In this document: positions 53,146-62,357 of the stretch, one piece after another
How the letters are laid out: every line of letters begins with the position of its first letter
Position numbering within the stretch: the stretch's first letter is position 1
Assembly: GCA_963669455.1 (NCBI GenBank)
Contig: OY770026.1
Coordinates: forward strand, 1,302,001-1,366,000
Origin: JAWKWH01 sp963669455
GTDB taxonomy: Bacteria; Pseudomonadota; Alphaproteobacteria; Rhizobiales; Rhizobiaceae
Reading direction: 5' to 3'
Length of the DNA stretch: 64,000 nucleotides
Translations under genes and position numbers: made by a program
The notes under the pieces: generated by a model
What the model was told of the DNA's origin: nothing
The model's input: the letters and a program-made list of their open reading frames with translations, nothing else
Database searches by the model: none

Positions 53146-53940
53146 GTGGGAAAATTGGGACAGCAACCTCCTAAAAAGCAGTTCACCGCGAAATTGCCCG
53201 TCATGGCAGCGTTGGTTGCCGGCTGCGGCATTCTTGTTGCTGCCTGCACGACGGAAAGCGTGCTCAGGCCTGAGGTTTCCGTCGGGTCGAGCGTTGCGTC
53301 GATTGCGCCGCGCCCTGAACCCAAGCGCCGCAACCTCATCAGCCGGATAGGCTTTCCGTCAATGACGAGAAACCAGCCCGGTTTGATGCCGGAAAGCGAG
53401 ATGCAGTGCCGGCGCAAATTGCGCAAGCTCGGGGTTACGTTCAAAGATATTCCCACCATCGCAGATGGCGGCGGTTGCGGCATCGCCTATCCGGTTGAGG
53501 TGTCGGGATTGCCTGGCGGGGTTGAATTAAAACCGGCGGCGAAGCTGAACTGTACCATGGCAGAAGCCTTTGCCCGCTGGACCAAGAAAGAGCTGACGCC
53601 TGCGGCGCGATTGCGCTATTTCAGCGGTATTCGCACGATACGTCAGGGCTCGTCTTATTCCTGCCGGACAATCGGCAACAGGCGCGGTGGCCGCCTGTCC
53701 GAGCATGCCAAGGGCAATGCGATCGACATCATGGATATCACGCTCAAAAACGGCAAGAAAATCGGCGTGCGCAGGCCGGGGCCGTTTTCGTTCCGCAAGC
53801 GCGGATTGCTCAATTCGGTGCGCGGGGATGCGTGCGATTATTTTTCGACCGTGCTTGGGCCGGGATATGACCGCGCCCACAAGGACCATTTCCATTTCGA
53901 TCTGATGGCACGCCGCAGCGGCTACAAGGCCTGCAAATAA
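53146..53940 (+). CDS. Extensin-like family lipoprotein
   Basis: A 264-residue protein of the extensin-like C-terminal domain family, common in Rhizobiales. Residues 1-34 form a lipoprotein signal ending in LVAAC, so it is anchored to a membrane. The domain shows RLSEHAKGNAIDIM and HKDHFHFDLM, which resemble the zinc-binding residues of M15-type peptidases (H/D and HxH), so a peptidoglycan-linked peptidase role is possible. Conserved cysteines (MQCRRKL, GGGCGI, SYSCR, GDACDY) may form disulfides. The GTG at 53146 is used because a shorter ATG start would remove the basic part of the signal. Confidence 0.82.
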   Translation: MGKLGQQPPKKQFTAKLPVMAALVAGCGILVAACTTESVLRPEVSVGSSVASIAPRPEPKRRNLISRIGFPSMTRNQPGLMPESEMQCRRKLRKLGVTFKDIPTIADGGGCGIAYPVEVSGLPGGVELKPAAKLNCTMAEAFARWTKKELTPAARLRYFSGIRTIRQGSSYSCRTIGNRRGGRLSEHAKGNAIDIMDITLKNGKKIGVRRPGPFSFRKRGLLNSVRGDACDYFSTVLGPGYDRAHKDHFHFDLMARRSGYKACK

Positions 53941-54327
53941 TCACGCCTCGGCGGGTATTGCTGTCGGCTTGCCGTCGCGGTCGAGCGCGACCATGACGAA
54001 TTCCGCATTGGTGAGCTGTTCCAGAATATCGGTTAGATAGCGCTGGCCCCAGGCTTCTACCTTCAGCACCATCGAGGTGCGGCCTATTTTGATCACATCG
54101 GTATAGATGCACAGCGTGTCGCCGATTTTCATCGGGTTGGCGAACGACATCTCGCGCACCGCTGCCGTCACCACGCGGCCCTTGGCCCGCTCGGCGGCGC
54201 GGATGCCGCAGGCAAGATCCATCTGCGCCATGACCCAGCCGCCGAATATGTCGCCCGCCGCATTGGCATCAGCCGGCATGGCGAGCGTTCTTAAGGTCAG
54301 TTCACCTTCGGGATTTTGCTCTGGCAT
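53941..54327 (-). CDS. Hotdog-fold acyl-CoA thioesterase (YciA type)
   Basis: A 128-residue thioesterase. ANAAGDIFGGWVMAQMDLA carries the catalytic aspartate and the hotdog helix of the YciA/BACH family; MSFANPMKIGDTLCIYTDV and SMVLKVEAWGQ complete the fold. These enzymes hydrolyse acyl-CoA thioesters in the cytoplasm. Its stop directly abuts the stop of the extensin-like gene with no spacer, and it diverges from the enolase-superfamily gene by about 180 bases. Acyl specificity is unknown. Confidence 0.9.
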   Translation of the reverse strand: MPEQNPEGELTLRTLAMPADANAAGDIFGGWVMAQMDLACGIRAAERAKGRVVTAAVREMSFANPMKIGDTLCIYTDVIKIGRTSMVLKVEAWGQRYLTDILEQLTNAEFVMVALDRDGKPTAIPAEA

Positions 54328-54509
54328 GGCTGTCTTCGGTTCCTCATGTCCAAAATGGGAAAGTGCTGTGGTTTCCTTGAAACGAGACCAGGAATATGTC
54401 CAGAGTGAACAGGGGCCGATTGGTATTTTGTGTCGCTTTTCCCCGTGCCGGGCGGCGGACTTGCCGGTAGTTTGCGCAAAATCGTTTTCAACACAGTGTG
54501 GAGAGAGAG

Positions 54510-55724
54510 ATGAAAGTCACCGATGTCAAAACTTGGGTGGTTGGCAACCCGCCGCCCAAAACCGGTGGCCGCTATTTCATCTTCGTCAGGGTCACGACCA
54601 ATGACGGCATTGTCGGCTATGGCGAAGCCTATAATGCCACCTTCGGGCCACACACCACGGCGCGGATGATCGAGGATGTGGCGGGGCGCTATCTGATTGG
54701 CCGCGACCCGCATGATATCGAGACGTTTTTCAGGCTTTGCTATTCTTCGGGCTTTTCGCAGCGGCCCGACATTTCGATGATGGGGTGCTGTTCGGCGCTG
54801 GAAATGGCCTGCTGGGATATTATCGGCAAGGCGGCCGGTAAGCCGGTCTACAAGCTTCTGGGCGGACAGGTTCATGAGGCGCTTCGCTCCTACACCTATC
54901 TCTATCCGGCCTCGGGCAGCGTCTATCCAAGTGAGGCGGAGGACGAAAAAACTGTCTACAACGACCCCGATATGGCGGCAGATGCTGCCGTCGCTGCGGT
55001 GAAACAGGGGTTTAATGCGGTCAAATTCGATCCTGCCGGACCCTATACGATCCATGATGGTCATCAGCCGAGACTTGCCGATATCGAGCTGTCAGCGGCC
55101 ATGGTGAAGGCGGTTCGCGAGGCGGTGGGGTTGTCGGCTGATATCTTGTTTGGCACCCATGGCCAGTTCACGCCGGCGGGCGCGGTGCGCATGGCGCGCG
55201 CGATCGAGCCTTACGATCCGCTGTGGTTTGAGGAGCCGGTGCCGCCGGATATGCCCGAAGCGATGGCCGAGGTGGCGGCGAAAACGTCGATCCCGGTTGC
55301 GACCGGCGAGCGGCTGACGACAAAATACGAGTTTGCCCGCGTGATCGACAACAAGGCGGCGGCGATTTTGCAGCCGGATCTCGGCCGCTCAGGCGGATTG
55401 CTGGAGACCAAGAAGATCGCCGCATATGCGGAGGCGCATCATGTGCAGATTGCGCCGCATTGTTATTGCGGGCCGATTGTCGGCGCGGCGAATATTCAGC
55501 TTGCCGCCACGCTGCCGAATTTTTTAATCGTGGAGTCGATCAAACAATGGGACGGATTTCACGAAAAACTACTGAAAACAAAGATCAAATGGCAGGATGG
55601 CCACGTGATCCCGTCAACCGAACCGGGGCTTGGGGTCGAACTCGATGAGGCTGTCTGCGACGCCCATCCGTGGGACGGCGATGAACTGCATCTGGAAATG
55701 GTGCGCGAGGCAATCAGGCCTTAG
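54510..55724 (+). CDS. Enolase-superfamily sugar-acid dehydratase (mandelate racemase/muconate lactonizing group)
   Basis: A 404-residue TIM-barrel enzyme with the N-terminal capping domain (VRVTTNDGIVGYGEAYNA). Candidate catalytic and metal residues are AVKFDPAG, LFGTHGQFTP, WFEEPVPPD, TGERLTTKYEF and APHCYCGP. Most MR-group proteins in alphaproteobacteria dehydrate sugar acids, and this one probably does so too, but the substrate is not recognisable. GAGAGAGAG precedes the ATG at 54510. Its last 11 bases overlap the end of the convergent LRR gene. Confidence 0.85.
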   Translation: MKVTDVKTWVVGNPPPKTGGRYFIFVRVTTNDGIVGYGEAYNATFGPHTTARMIEDVAGRYLIGRDPHDIETFFRLCYSSGFSQRPDISMMGCCSALEMACWDIIGKAAGKPVYKLLGGQVHEALRSYTYLYPASGSVYPSEAEDEKTVYNDPDMAADAAVAAVKQGFNAVKFDPAGPYTIHDGHQPRLADIELSAAMVKAVREAVGLSADILFGTHGQFTPAGAVRMARAIEPYDPLWFEEPVPPDMPEAMAEVAAKTSIPVATGERLTTKYEFARVIDNKAAAILQPDLGRSGGLLETKKIAAYAEAHHVQIAPHCYCGPIVGAANIQLAATLPNFLIVESIKQWDGFHEKLLKTKIKWQDGHVIPSTEPGLGVELDEAVCDAHPWDGDELHLEMVREAIRP

Positions 55725-57618
55725 GGGGGTGATCTCGGTTGTCTTCGACGCCGTAGATTGCCAGATCGGTCAGATGCGCCAGGGGGGTGATGTCGGTGAC
55801 GTTCGTGCCGCTCAAATAAAGGTGTCGCAGCGCGGTGAGGCCGGCAAGCGGGGTGATGTCGGCGATCTGCGTGTTGTGCAAATAAAGGGTTTGCAGCGCG
55901 GTGAGGCCGGCAAGGGGGGTGATGTCGGCGATCTTCGTGCCGTTCAACCAAAGGGTTTGCAGTGCGGTGAGGCCGGCAAGGGGGGTGATGTCGGCGATCT
56001 GCGTGTTATCCAAATCAAGCTTGTGCAGCGCGGTGAGGCCGGCAAGGGGAGTGATGTCGGTGACCTGCGTGTTGTGCAAATAAAGCTCTTGCAGCGCGGT
56101 GAGGCCGGCAAGGGGGGCAATGTCGGCGATCTTCGTGCCGCTCAAATAAAGGGTATGCAGTGCGGTGAGGCCGGCAAGGGGAGCGATGTCGGTGAACTGC
56201 GTGTTGTCCAAATAAAGGGTTTGCAGCGCGGTGAGGCCGGCAAGGGGGGTGATGTCGGTGACCGGCGTGTTGTCCAAATAAAGGGTTTGCAGCGCGGTGA
56301 GGCCGGCAAGGGGGGTGATGTCGGTGAACTGCGTGTTGTCCAAATAAAGGGTTTGCAGCGCGGTGAGGCCGGCAAGGGGGGTGATGTCGGTGACCGGCGT
56401 GCTGTCCAAATAAAGGGTTTGCAGCGCGGTGAGGCCGGCAAGGGGGGTGATGTCGGTGACCGGCGTGCCGCTCAAATAAAGGGTATGCAGGGCGGTGAGG
56501 CCGGCGAGCGGGGCGATGTTGGCGACCTGCGTGTTGTCCAAATCAAGCCCTTGCAGATTGCGGCAATTTGCCAACAGTGCCGTATCGACAAAATTGCCCG
56601 GGTCGCCTTCAATTTTTTCAAGATCATCCTCACCAAGATGGTGGAGCCTTTTTAAATCGAAATGAAAATCCAGTTCAGTCACGAATGGCGCCCATTTGTC
56701 CGGCACCGGCTCGCCGCGTAGCAGGCGGTTATAGATGTCGAGATAATCGAAATCGGCGGGTGGGCTGGCGGGGTCGTTGCCTTCGGTATCGGGGGCAAGG
56801 ATTTCCCAGATTTTCCGTTTTATTTGAACAACCACCCGCATTGTCTTCGATAGCTTTGGGAACCAGATTTCAAGAATTTTGGCGGCACTATCGCCTATTT
56901 CGGCGCTGATAGCGGCCCGTTTTTCCTTCGAAAGCGATACCCGTTTGTCGATCTCATTGGCCGTCCGGGTCAGCCCAACCTCAAGCCATTCAAGCACTGC
57001 CGGTCTTGGCGCTTCGGTGGAAAGTGATGCTCTGGTCGATGCCGTCTGTGTGCCGGCGTCTGTGACCAGGCGTTTTTCATCTTCAAGCGCTTTCTGTACA
57101 TCTTCATCCGCCGTCTCAAAGGCGTGAGCGGCGGCGTTGATGTCACTATCGGCTTGGTCCAGAGCGTTGAACGCTTCAGCGCGTGGCTCGTCGATTGCCG
57201 GGTTTGGCGGCAGGTCCGCCGTCAGGTCGGTTTCGAGTTCTTCGCCTGCTTCCACCTTATAGCGCTCAATGGCCGAGCGGACCGCCGCCATCAGCGAGAC
57301 CAGCCTGAGGTCAAGATCGCCTTCGCGGGCAATCAGCGGTTCGTCTTCCTCATCCTCGTCATTATGCGCCGGGATGAAGCGCTGGCGTATCCGGTTTAGT
57401 TCGCTGTCTGCCGCCCTTAGCGGGCTGATGGATCCTTCGGCAGTGCCGTCCGGCAGGCGCACAAGCGATTCGCAATAGCCTTCGACCTGTTGGAGCGGAA
57501 AGCCGTCCGGCAGCAGGTTGAGTTTTGGCAGATGGTCAAGCAAAGCTTTGGCCGCGCGCGCGACGGCGCGCAGTTCGCGCATATATTCCTTGCTGGGCCG
57601 CTCATGGCGCAGAGGCAT
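55714..57618 (-). CDS. Large protein with eleven near-identical leucine-rich repeats
   Basis: A 634-residue protein without signal peptide or membrane span. Residues 1-345 are unique, acidic and mostly helical by eye, including NDEDEEDEP near residue 86 and AKILEIWFPKLSKTMRVVVQ near 248. Residues 368-609 are eleven 22-residue repeats on the pattern ITPLAGLTALQTLYLDNTPVTD with a short cap before and a degenerate twelfth repeat after; this is an internalin-like LRR solenoid. GGGGAGA precedes the ATG at 57618. It is 77 bases downstream of the phospholipase D-like gene. LRRs usually bind protein ligands; the partner is unknown. Confidence 0.8.
   Translation of the reverse strand: MPLRHERPSKEYMRELRAVARAAKALLDHLPKLNLLPDGFPLQQVEGYCESLVRLPDGTAEGSISPLRAADSELNRIRQRFIPAHNDEDEEDEPLIAREGDLDLRLVSLMAAVRSAIERYKVEAGEELETDLTADLPPNPAIDEPRAEAFNALDQADSDINAAAHAFETADEDVQKALEDEKRLVTDAGTQTASTRASLSTEAPRPAVLEWLEVGLTRTANEIDKRVSLSKEKRAAISAEIGDSAAKILEIWFPKLSKTMRVVVQIKRKIWEILAPDTEGNDPASPPADFDYLDIYNRLLRGEPVPDKWAPFVTELDFHFDLKRLHHLGEDDLEKIEGDPGNFVDTALLANCRNLQGLDLDNTQVANIAPLAGLTALHTLYLSGTPVTDITPLAGLTALQTLYLDSTPVTDITPLAGLTALQTLYLDNTQFTDITPLAGLTALQTLYLDNTPVTDITPLAGLTALQTLYLDNTQFTDIAPLAGLTALHTLYLSGTKIADIAPLAGLTALQELYLHNTQVTDITPLAGLTALHKLDLDNTQIADITPLAGLTALQTLWLNGTKIADITPLAGLTALQTLYLHNTQIADITPLAGLTALRHLYLSGTNVTDITPLAHLTDLAIYGVEDNRDHPPKA
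55792..56517. repeat. Eleven tandem 66-bp repeats inside the LRR gene
   Basis: The LRR-coding DNA repeats every 66 bp with near-identical sequence; several copies differ only at the three or four codons that vary in the protein. Such uniformity points to recent amplification or gene conversion, and repeat number could change by recombination. It was checked that the period equals 22 codons exactly, so expansions stay in frame. Confidence 0.9.
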
Positions 57619-57695
57619 CTATTCTCTCCCCGTGGGTAAAAGATAGGGGCTTCGCCTGCCGGTTGCAATTGCCGGGAAGGGTTTTCGCGCTGGCG

Positions 57696-59888
57696 CTACA
57701 GCGCGTCGAGCAGCAGTTTTGAGCGCAGCAACAGCCGGTAGCCGGCCGGAACATCGACTTTGGGCGTCAGGCGTTTGGAGCCTGCCCGGTAGGTTTCAAA
57801 CACCGCCTTAAACCGCCGGTATTGTTTCGGGTCGAGAAAGGCGATGCCGCTTTCGCTGTCGTGGATGAAGGAGCGATGATTAAGATTGGTCGATGACAGG
57901 ACGGTCAGCCGTTCATCGATCATCAGAAATTTGGTGTGCAGCACCACTTTCGGTTCCAGATATTCATACATCTGGATGCGGCCGGCGAATTTTTCGACAA
58001 ACAGTTGATTGAGCCTGGTGAGCACAGTGCCGCCGATATCGCCATGCAGATTGACGCGGGCGATCAGGGTGATCTGCACGCCACGGTCAATCGCCCGCTC
58101 AAGGGCGGCGTCTACTCCCGCCGGCGGGTTTAAATAGGGATTGGCGATTTCGATTTTGTGCCGGGCCGCGTCGATCAGCTCGATATAGTATTTTTCCAGC
58201 GCCTTGCCGTCGGCATAGGGAATGGAAATGAAGTGGCGCGTGCCGAGCCTCGCCTTGCCGCCCGTCGTCTGGATTGAAAACGGGCGCGATACATTGGTCT
58301 CGAAATCCCGGTTCCACACGGTGGAAAAATGCGCCATCACGGTGCGAACGGTTTCAGGGTCTGAAATGGCGATGTCAAAATCGGTGTAGTTGGAATAGTA
58401 GTTCAGCGACAGGCCATTGGTGCCCTTGTAGGTCTGCAAATCCGGGTAGCGCGTAAGATCGAGCGGCTCTTTGTATAAAAATCCGTCATGCAGGTTTCTG
58501 CCGCCGATGACCATGCGGGTGGCGCCCGGCTGCCGGGACAGTGTTGCCAGCAATTTGATGTGGTGCGTCTTGTAGTAACCCGACAGGCGCTCGTCATAGG
58601 CCGAGCCACGCGCGGGCCGCCATCGAAACTCCTGCAATTGTAGATTGGGGTGATCGGCGGCCATCGCCTCCAGCAGGGCGCGGTCCTTGTCGCGTTCAAG
58701 AATTTCCGTCACCAGAATGCGGACCGGCGTTCCGAGCTTTGCATGGTGGCGCAGCAGCCGTTCGAGAATCTTGCCGGAAAAATCGGCCTTGATGTCGAGA
58801 TAGGAAACGTAGATGAAATCAAGCTTGGGGGCTTTGGAGAAATCAAGCGGCGCTTCCGGGTCGCCTTTGTCGAAAAACGCATGGGTGAGGCGCCGGCCCA
58901 GCAGCATCTCCACCTTGGCGTTGAACCCGTCGCGGGCGCGGCTGAGAAATTTTGGGTGCTGCCGCTTCATCACACAGGTTTGCGACAGCCAGCGGTCGGC
59001 ATAAAACACTTGTTCCAGACGGGAGAGCCCATCGAGCGGCGGCGCGGCGCAGACATCGTAGCGGCCATCGATGCCGAGGCGGTTTTTATCCCGCGCAAGC
59101 GTGATCCGGTCCGCGTAACCGTTCTTGCCGGTGACGGTAAGGATGCATTGGCGGACGTGTTTTCCAGGCGACAGGCGGCTTGCCAGCCGGTCGCGGTTGC
59201 CGGCGGCAAGGTTAAAGGAAAAGGCCTCATTGGCGGCGAGCGTCCGGACAGTACGGTGGCGGCGGAGCTCTGCCGGTCCGTCACACCGGCCGGTAATGGC
59301 GAGTGCGGCAGGCGCGATCGATCTGAACGAAATTTCCGTTGTCGTGGCCTGCATCGCGGAGAAATAAAACTGCTTGTTCCTGCCGGCCAACGGCCTGCCA
59401 CCCAGATAGACGACCTGTCTGGCAACGCGCCAGCGCCGGTCATAGAGCCTGCTGTTGCCGCCAACCGCCTGCCGCCCAAACGGTGGCGTGCGGCCACCGG
59501 TGACATTGGCGGCGGCTTTGATGGTGCGGTAGCGGGCCCAGTTTGCGGCATTCAGCCTGGCATGAGCGGACTGTCCGGCCGGGCCAATGCCGTTTGCCGT
59601 CTCGATGCGGCGCTTGCGGTCTGCGGCAACAAGCGCCAGATGGCGGCGGTCATATTCGATGGCGGCGCTGTCGGGCAGATCGGGCGTGTGCGGATTGTTG
59701 TTGCTGTTTAAGCCGGCAAAAACCGGGGCGCTCTTGACGCATTGCCAATTGCCGGGCCAATTGCCGGACCAATTGCCTGTCTGACCACCGCATGATGCGG
59801 TGTCGATTGCGGAAAGGCCGGCGCATCCGGCGGCGGCTAGGAGCGCGATCAGCGCGGTCAGCCGCGGTAATTTCCCCAAAACCCTCAT
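57696..59888 (-). CDS. Phospholipase D-family lipoprotein
   Basis: A 730-residue protein with two HKD phosphodiesterase motifs. A lipoprotein signal ends at Cys22 (LLAAAGC). The first motif is H443-x-K445 with the partner GGRN at 462-465; the second is HTKFLMID at 651-658 followed by SSTNLNHRS. Residues 38-49 have a short NWxG repeat, coded by three 12-bp units at 59745-59780. The N-terminal 300 residues are unassigned. PLD-family enzymes cleave phosphodiesters in phospholipids. The ATG at 59888 gives the signal. It starts 13 bases after the PLA2-like gene, so the two are surely one operon. Confidence 0.85.
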   Translation of the reverse strand: MRVLGKLPRLTALIALLAAAGCAGLSAIDTASCGGQTGNWSGNWPGNWQCVKSAPVFAGLNSNNNPHTPDLPDSAAIEYDRRHLALVAADRKRRIETANGIGPAGQSAHARLNAANWARYRTIKAAANVTGGRTPPFGRQAVGGNSRLYDRRWRVARQVVYLGGRPLAGRNKQFYFSAMQATTTEISFRSIAPAALAITGRCDGPAELRRHRTVRTLAANEAFSFNLAAGNRDRLASRLSPGKHVRQCILTVTGKNGYADRITLARDKNRLGIDGRYDVCAAPPLDGLSRLEQVFYADRWLSQTCVMKRQHPKFLSRARDGFNAKVEMLLGRRLTHAFFDKGDPEAPLDFSKAPKLDFIYVSYLDIKADFSGKILERLLRHHAKLGTPVRILVTEILERDKDRALLEAMAADHPNLQLQEFRWRPARGSAYDERLSGYYKTHHIKLLATLSRQPGATRMVIGGRNLHDGFLYKEPLDLTRYPDLQTYKGTNGLSLNYYSNYTDFDIAISDPETVRTVMAHFSTVWNRDFETNVSRPFSIQTTGGKARLGTRHFISIPYADGKALEKYYIELIDAARHKIEIANPYLNPPAGVDAALERAIDRGVQITLIARVNLHGDIGGTVLTRLNQLFVEKFAGRIQMYEYLEPKVVLHTKFLMIDERLTVLSSTNLNHRSFIHDSESGIAFLDPKQYRRFKAVFETYRAGSKRLTPKVDVPAGYRLLLRSKLLLDAL

Positions 59889-59901
59889 CCCTGCCGCTCC
59901 G

Positions 59902-60369
59902 CTACTCGTTGGCCTGGTCGATTGCGTTGAGCAGCGCCTTGTCGCGCGGCGGCAGGAAGCCTTGCGGAAATGCCTTGCAAACGGGAAGCGAGAAGGTGGC
60001 GCGGACCAGCCTTGCCTTGCGCCGGGTCTTTTTTGGTGCTTGCGGGTCGGCGATAATCGCTGCCACATCCTGTTTCAGCCAGCCATCGCAAAAACAATGA
60101 TCATTGCCTTCGATATAGCAGATGTCGTGCGCCTGACAGGCGGCATCGAGCCGGTCGACGGGCTTATTGCGCAAGGTTCCGTCGATGGTGCCGAAGCCAC
60201 AATAATTGCCATGGTTCATGCGGCGGGGCTGGTGCAGTTTTTCGCGGATTGCGCTGGTTGTGTCGTTGTCCGGCAGGCGCTGCCAGGGGTTTGAGCAGGC
60301 GGCCACAAAGACTGCAAGCAACACCACGGGGGCGATCGCCAAACCGGTTCTGGCCAGGGATATGAACAT
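59902..60369 (-). CDS. Prokaryotic phospholipase A2-like lipoprotein
   Basis: A 155-residue protein. A hydrophobic signal ends in FVAAC, Cys25 being the lipidation site. The PLA2 core is present: NYCGFG (calcium loop, residues 55-60), DRLDAACQAHDICY (catalytic His81-Asp82) and several cysteines for disulfides. Secreted PLA2 enzymes release fatty acids from phospholipids and use calcium. The ATG at 60369 was chosen because it begins the signal peptide. Directly upstream of the PLD-like lipoprotein gene, it implies a pair of surface or periplasmic phospholipases. Whether it attacks own or foreign membranes is unknown. Confidence 0.85.
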   Translation of the reverse strand: MFISLARTGLAIAPVVLLAVFVAACSNPWQRLPDNDTTSAIREKLHQPRRMNHGNYCGFGTIDGTLRNKPVDRLDAACQAHDICYIEGNDHCFCDGWLKQDVAAIIADPQAPKKTRRKARLVRATFSLPVCKAFPQGFLPPRDKALLNAIDQANE

Positions 60370-60476
60370 GGTCGCCGCGCTCCAAAAACATCGCCAGCCG
60401 GATAGGGTAAAGGCATGGCGAAACTTCGGCACTATGAGAAATTTTGAGCCTGCGTTCAACTTAGAGCGTTTTGCCG

Positions 60477-62105
60477 TTACTGTGCATCCTGGAACAGGCC
60501 GACGCGGACCGAATAATCGGTGGCGATCTGATAGTCGGGATCGTCGTCGGATTCGTCAAACAAAAGACCGGTGCGTGACAACAGCCGATAGCAATCATGC
60601 GACAGGTGGCGCAGCCGGATCGATTTGCCTGCATCATTATAGGCGGCAGAGACACCTTCAATGGCAGACAGTGCCGATTGGTCGACAACCCGGCTGCCGG
60701 CAAAATCGACAATTACCTGTTCCGGGTCGTCTTGCGGAGTAAAGAGCTCGGAAAATTCCGATGCCGAGGCGAAGAAAAGCGCGCCTTCAACATGATAGGT
60801 CTTGCTGCCATCGGCGTTGGTTTCAGTGCGGGCTGAAATGTGTTTGGCGTTCTCCCAGGCGTAGCGTAATGCCGATGCGATCACGCCGACAACCACGGCG
60901 ACGGCAAGGTCCTGCCAGACCGTCACAAAGGTTACCAGCAGCATGACATAGGTCGCATGCAGCGGTACGACGCGCATGATCTTGAATGTGTTCCAGGCAA
61001 AGGTACCGATCACGACCATGAACATGACGCCGACAAGTGCGGCAAGCGGTATCTGTTCGATCAAGGGGGAAGCAAAAAGGATAAAGCTGAGCAGGAACAA
61101 GGCGGCGGCGAGGCCTGAAAGCCGGCGCCTTCCGCCGGACCGGATGTTGATCATCGACTGGCCGATCATCGCGCAGCCGCCCATACCGCCGAAGACGCCG
61201 GTAACGGTGTTCGCCACGCCCTGGGCCACGCATTCCTTGCTGGCGCCGCCGCGGGTGCCAACCATTCGGTTGACGAGGTTCAGCGTCAGCAGGCTTTCGA
61301 TCAGACCGATGGCCGCCAGGATCAGCGCATAGGGAAAAATGATCCGCAGCGTTTCAAAGGTGAGTGGGACGACCGGCCAGTGGAAAACCGGCAATCCGCC
61401 CTCGATGGATGCCATTTCGCCAACGCGCGGAACATTGATGTCAAACAAAATGACAATCAATGCGACAATGCCGATACCGGCCAATGGTGCCGGAACCGCG
61501 GTGGTCAGCTTTGGCATTAGCCAGATGATGATCATCGTCAGGGCGACCAGGCCCAGCATCATGATCAGCGGCCAGCCGGCCAGCCATTCGCCGCCGCCAA
61601 ACCCGCTGCTGCTGGTTCCTGGAACCTGAAACTGGCTAAGCTGGGCCAGGAAGATCACGATGGCCAGGCCGTTGACAAAGCCGAGCATGACGGCGTGCGG
61701 CACCATGCGGATGAATTTTCCAAGCCGGAAGAAACCCGCAAGGATCTGCAAAATTCCCATCAAAACGACTGTGGCGAACAGATATTCTACGCCGTGTTGG
61801 GCAACCAGGGCTACCATCACGACGGCAAGCGCGCCTGTTGCGCCCGAGATCATGCCGGGCCGTCCCCCCAAAAGCGCGGTGATCAGCCCGACGATAAAGG
61901 CTGCATAAAGGCCAACCAGCGGATGCACGCCGGCAACAAAGGCGAAGGCGACGGCTTCCGGCACCAGGGCGAGCGCAACGGTTAGCCCGGAGAGAATTTC
62001 GGTGCGAATCTCAGTCAGGCTCACCGCCTTTGGTGCGAGTGCTTTGACGGCGCGATTGGAACTTTCCCCGGCGATATTTTTCATGAAGTCGTAATAGGAC
62101 GACAT
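60477..62105 (-). CDS. SulP-family inorganic anion transporter with STAS domain
   Basis: A 542-residue inner-membrane transporter. About ten to twelve hydrophobic spans follow a cytoplasmic start; GLTVALALVPEAVAFAFVAG is the SulP signature, and GGMGGCAMIGQSMINIRSGG is a conserved loop. Residues from about 440 form a STAS domain (VIVDFAGSRVVDQSALSAIEG). SulP proteins move sulfate, bicarbonate or other anions, often with sodium or protons. AAGGAG precedes the ATG at 62105. It is 107 bases upstream of the PLA2-like gene on the same strand, so co-transcription is possible but not shown. Confidence 0.9.
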   Translation of the reverse strand: MSSYYDFMKNIAGESSNRAVKALAPKAVSLTEIRTEILSGLTVALALVPEAVAFAFVAGVHPLVGLYAAFIVGLITALLGGRPGMISGATGALAVVMVALVAQHGVEYLFATVVLMGILQILAGFFRLGKFIRMVPHAVMLGFVNGLAIVIFLAQLSQFQVPGTSSSGFGGGEWLAGWPLIMMLGLVALTMIIIWLMPKLTTAVPAPLAGIGIVALIVILFDINVPRVGEMASIEGGLPVFHWPVVPLTFETLRIIFPYALILAAIGLIESLLTLNLVNRMVGTRGGASKECVAQGVANTVTGVFGGMGGCAMIGQSMINIRSGGRRRLSGLAAALFLLSFILFASPLIEQIPLAALVGVMFMVVIGTFAWNTFKIMRVVPLHATYVMLLVTFVTVWQDLAVAVVVGVIASALRYAWENAKHISARTETNADGSKTYHVEGALFFASASEFSELFTPQDDPEQVIVDFAGSRVVDQSALSAIEGVSAAYNDAGKSIRLRHLSHDCYRLLSRTGLLFDESDDDPDYQIATDYSVRVGLFQDAQ

Positions 62106-62357
62106 CAGGTCTGCTCCTTGAATGGTGGCGGCAATGATTTGTGCAAATTTTTGGCGAAGACATTCGCCTGATTGCGGCAGGAAGAGCCGCCTAGCACAGG
62201 TGTTTGTAAAACGCCACCGCGGTAACGGCGAGTTTACGTGGCTTGTAAGCGTTCCGTGCAGGCGGTTTGCCAGCCGCCTGTCATGGAGCCTGGATCATAC
62301 TGACCGGTCTTGCCAAGCGTTGCCTCCGCTGCCATCGTGGGTTGAAGGAGGCGCGAT
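62106..62357. other. Divergent intergenic region
   Basis: About 250 bases between the SulP gene and the alanine-rich gene, holding the divergent promoters. No gene or clear operator is seen. GGAGG at 62348-62352 serves the alanine-rich gene. Confidence 0.5.

Noticed and set aside
52952..53350. Open frame starting MPGDMPGDMPGD on the plus strand
   Set aside because: It arises from the 12-bp tandem repeat, has no fold-like composition, and overlaps the signal region of the extensin-like gene in another frame.
55792..56517. Regularly spaced repeats that might look like CRISPR
   Set aside because: The 66-bp period is exactly 22 codons of a leucine-rich repeat in a long open frame.
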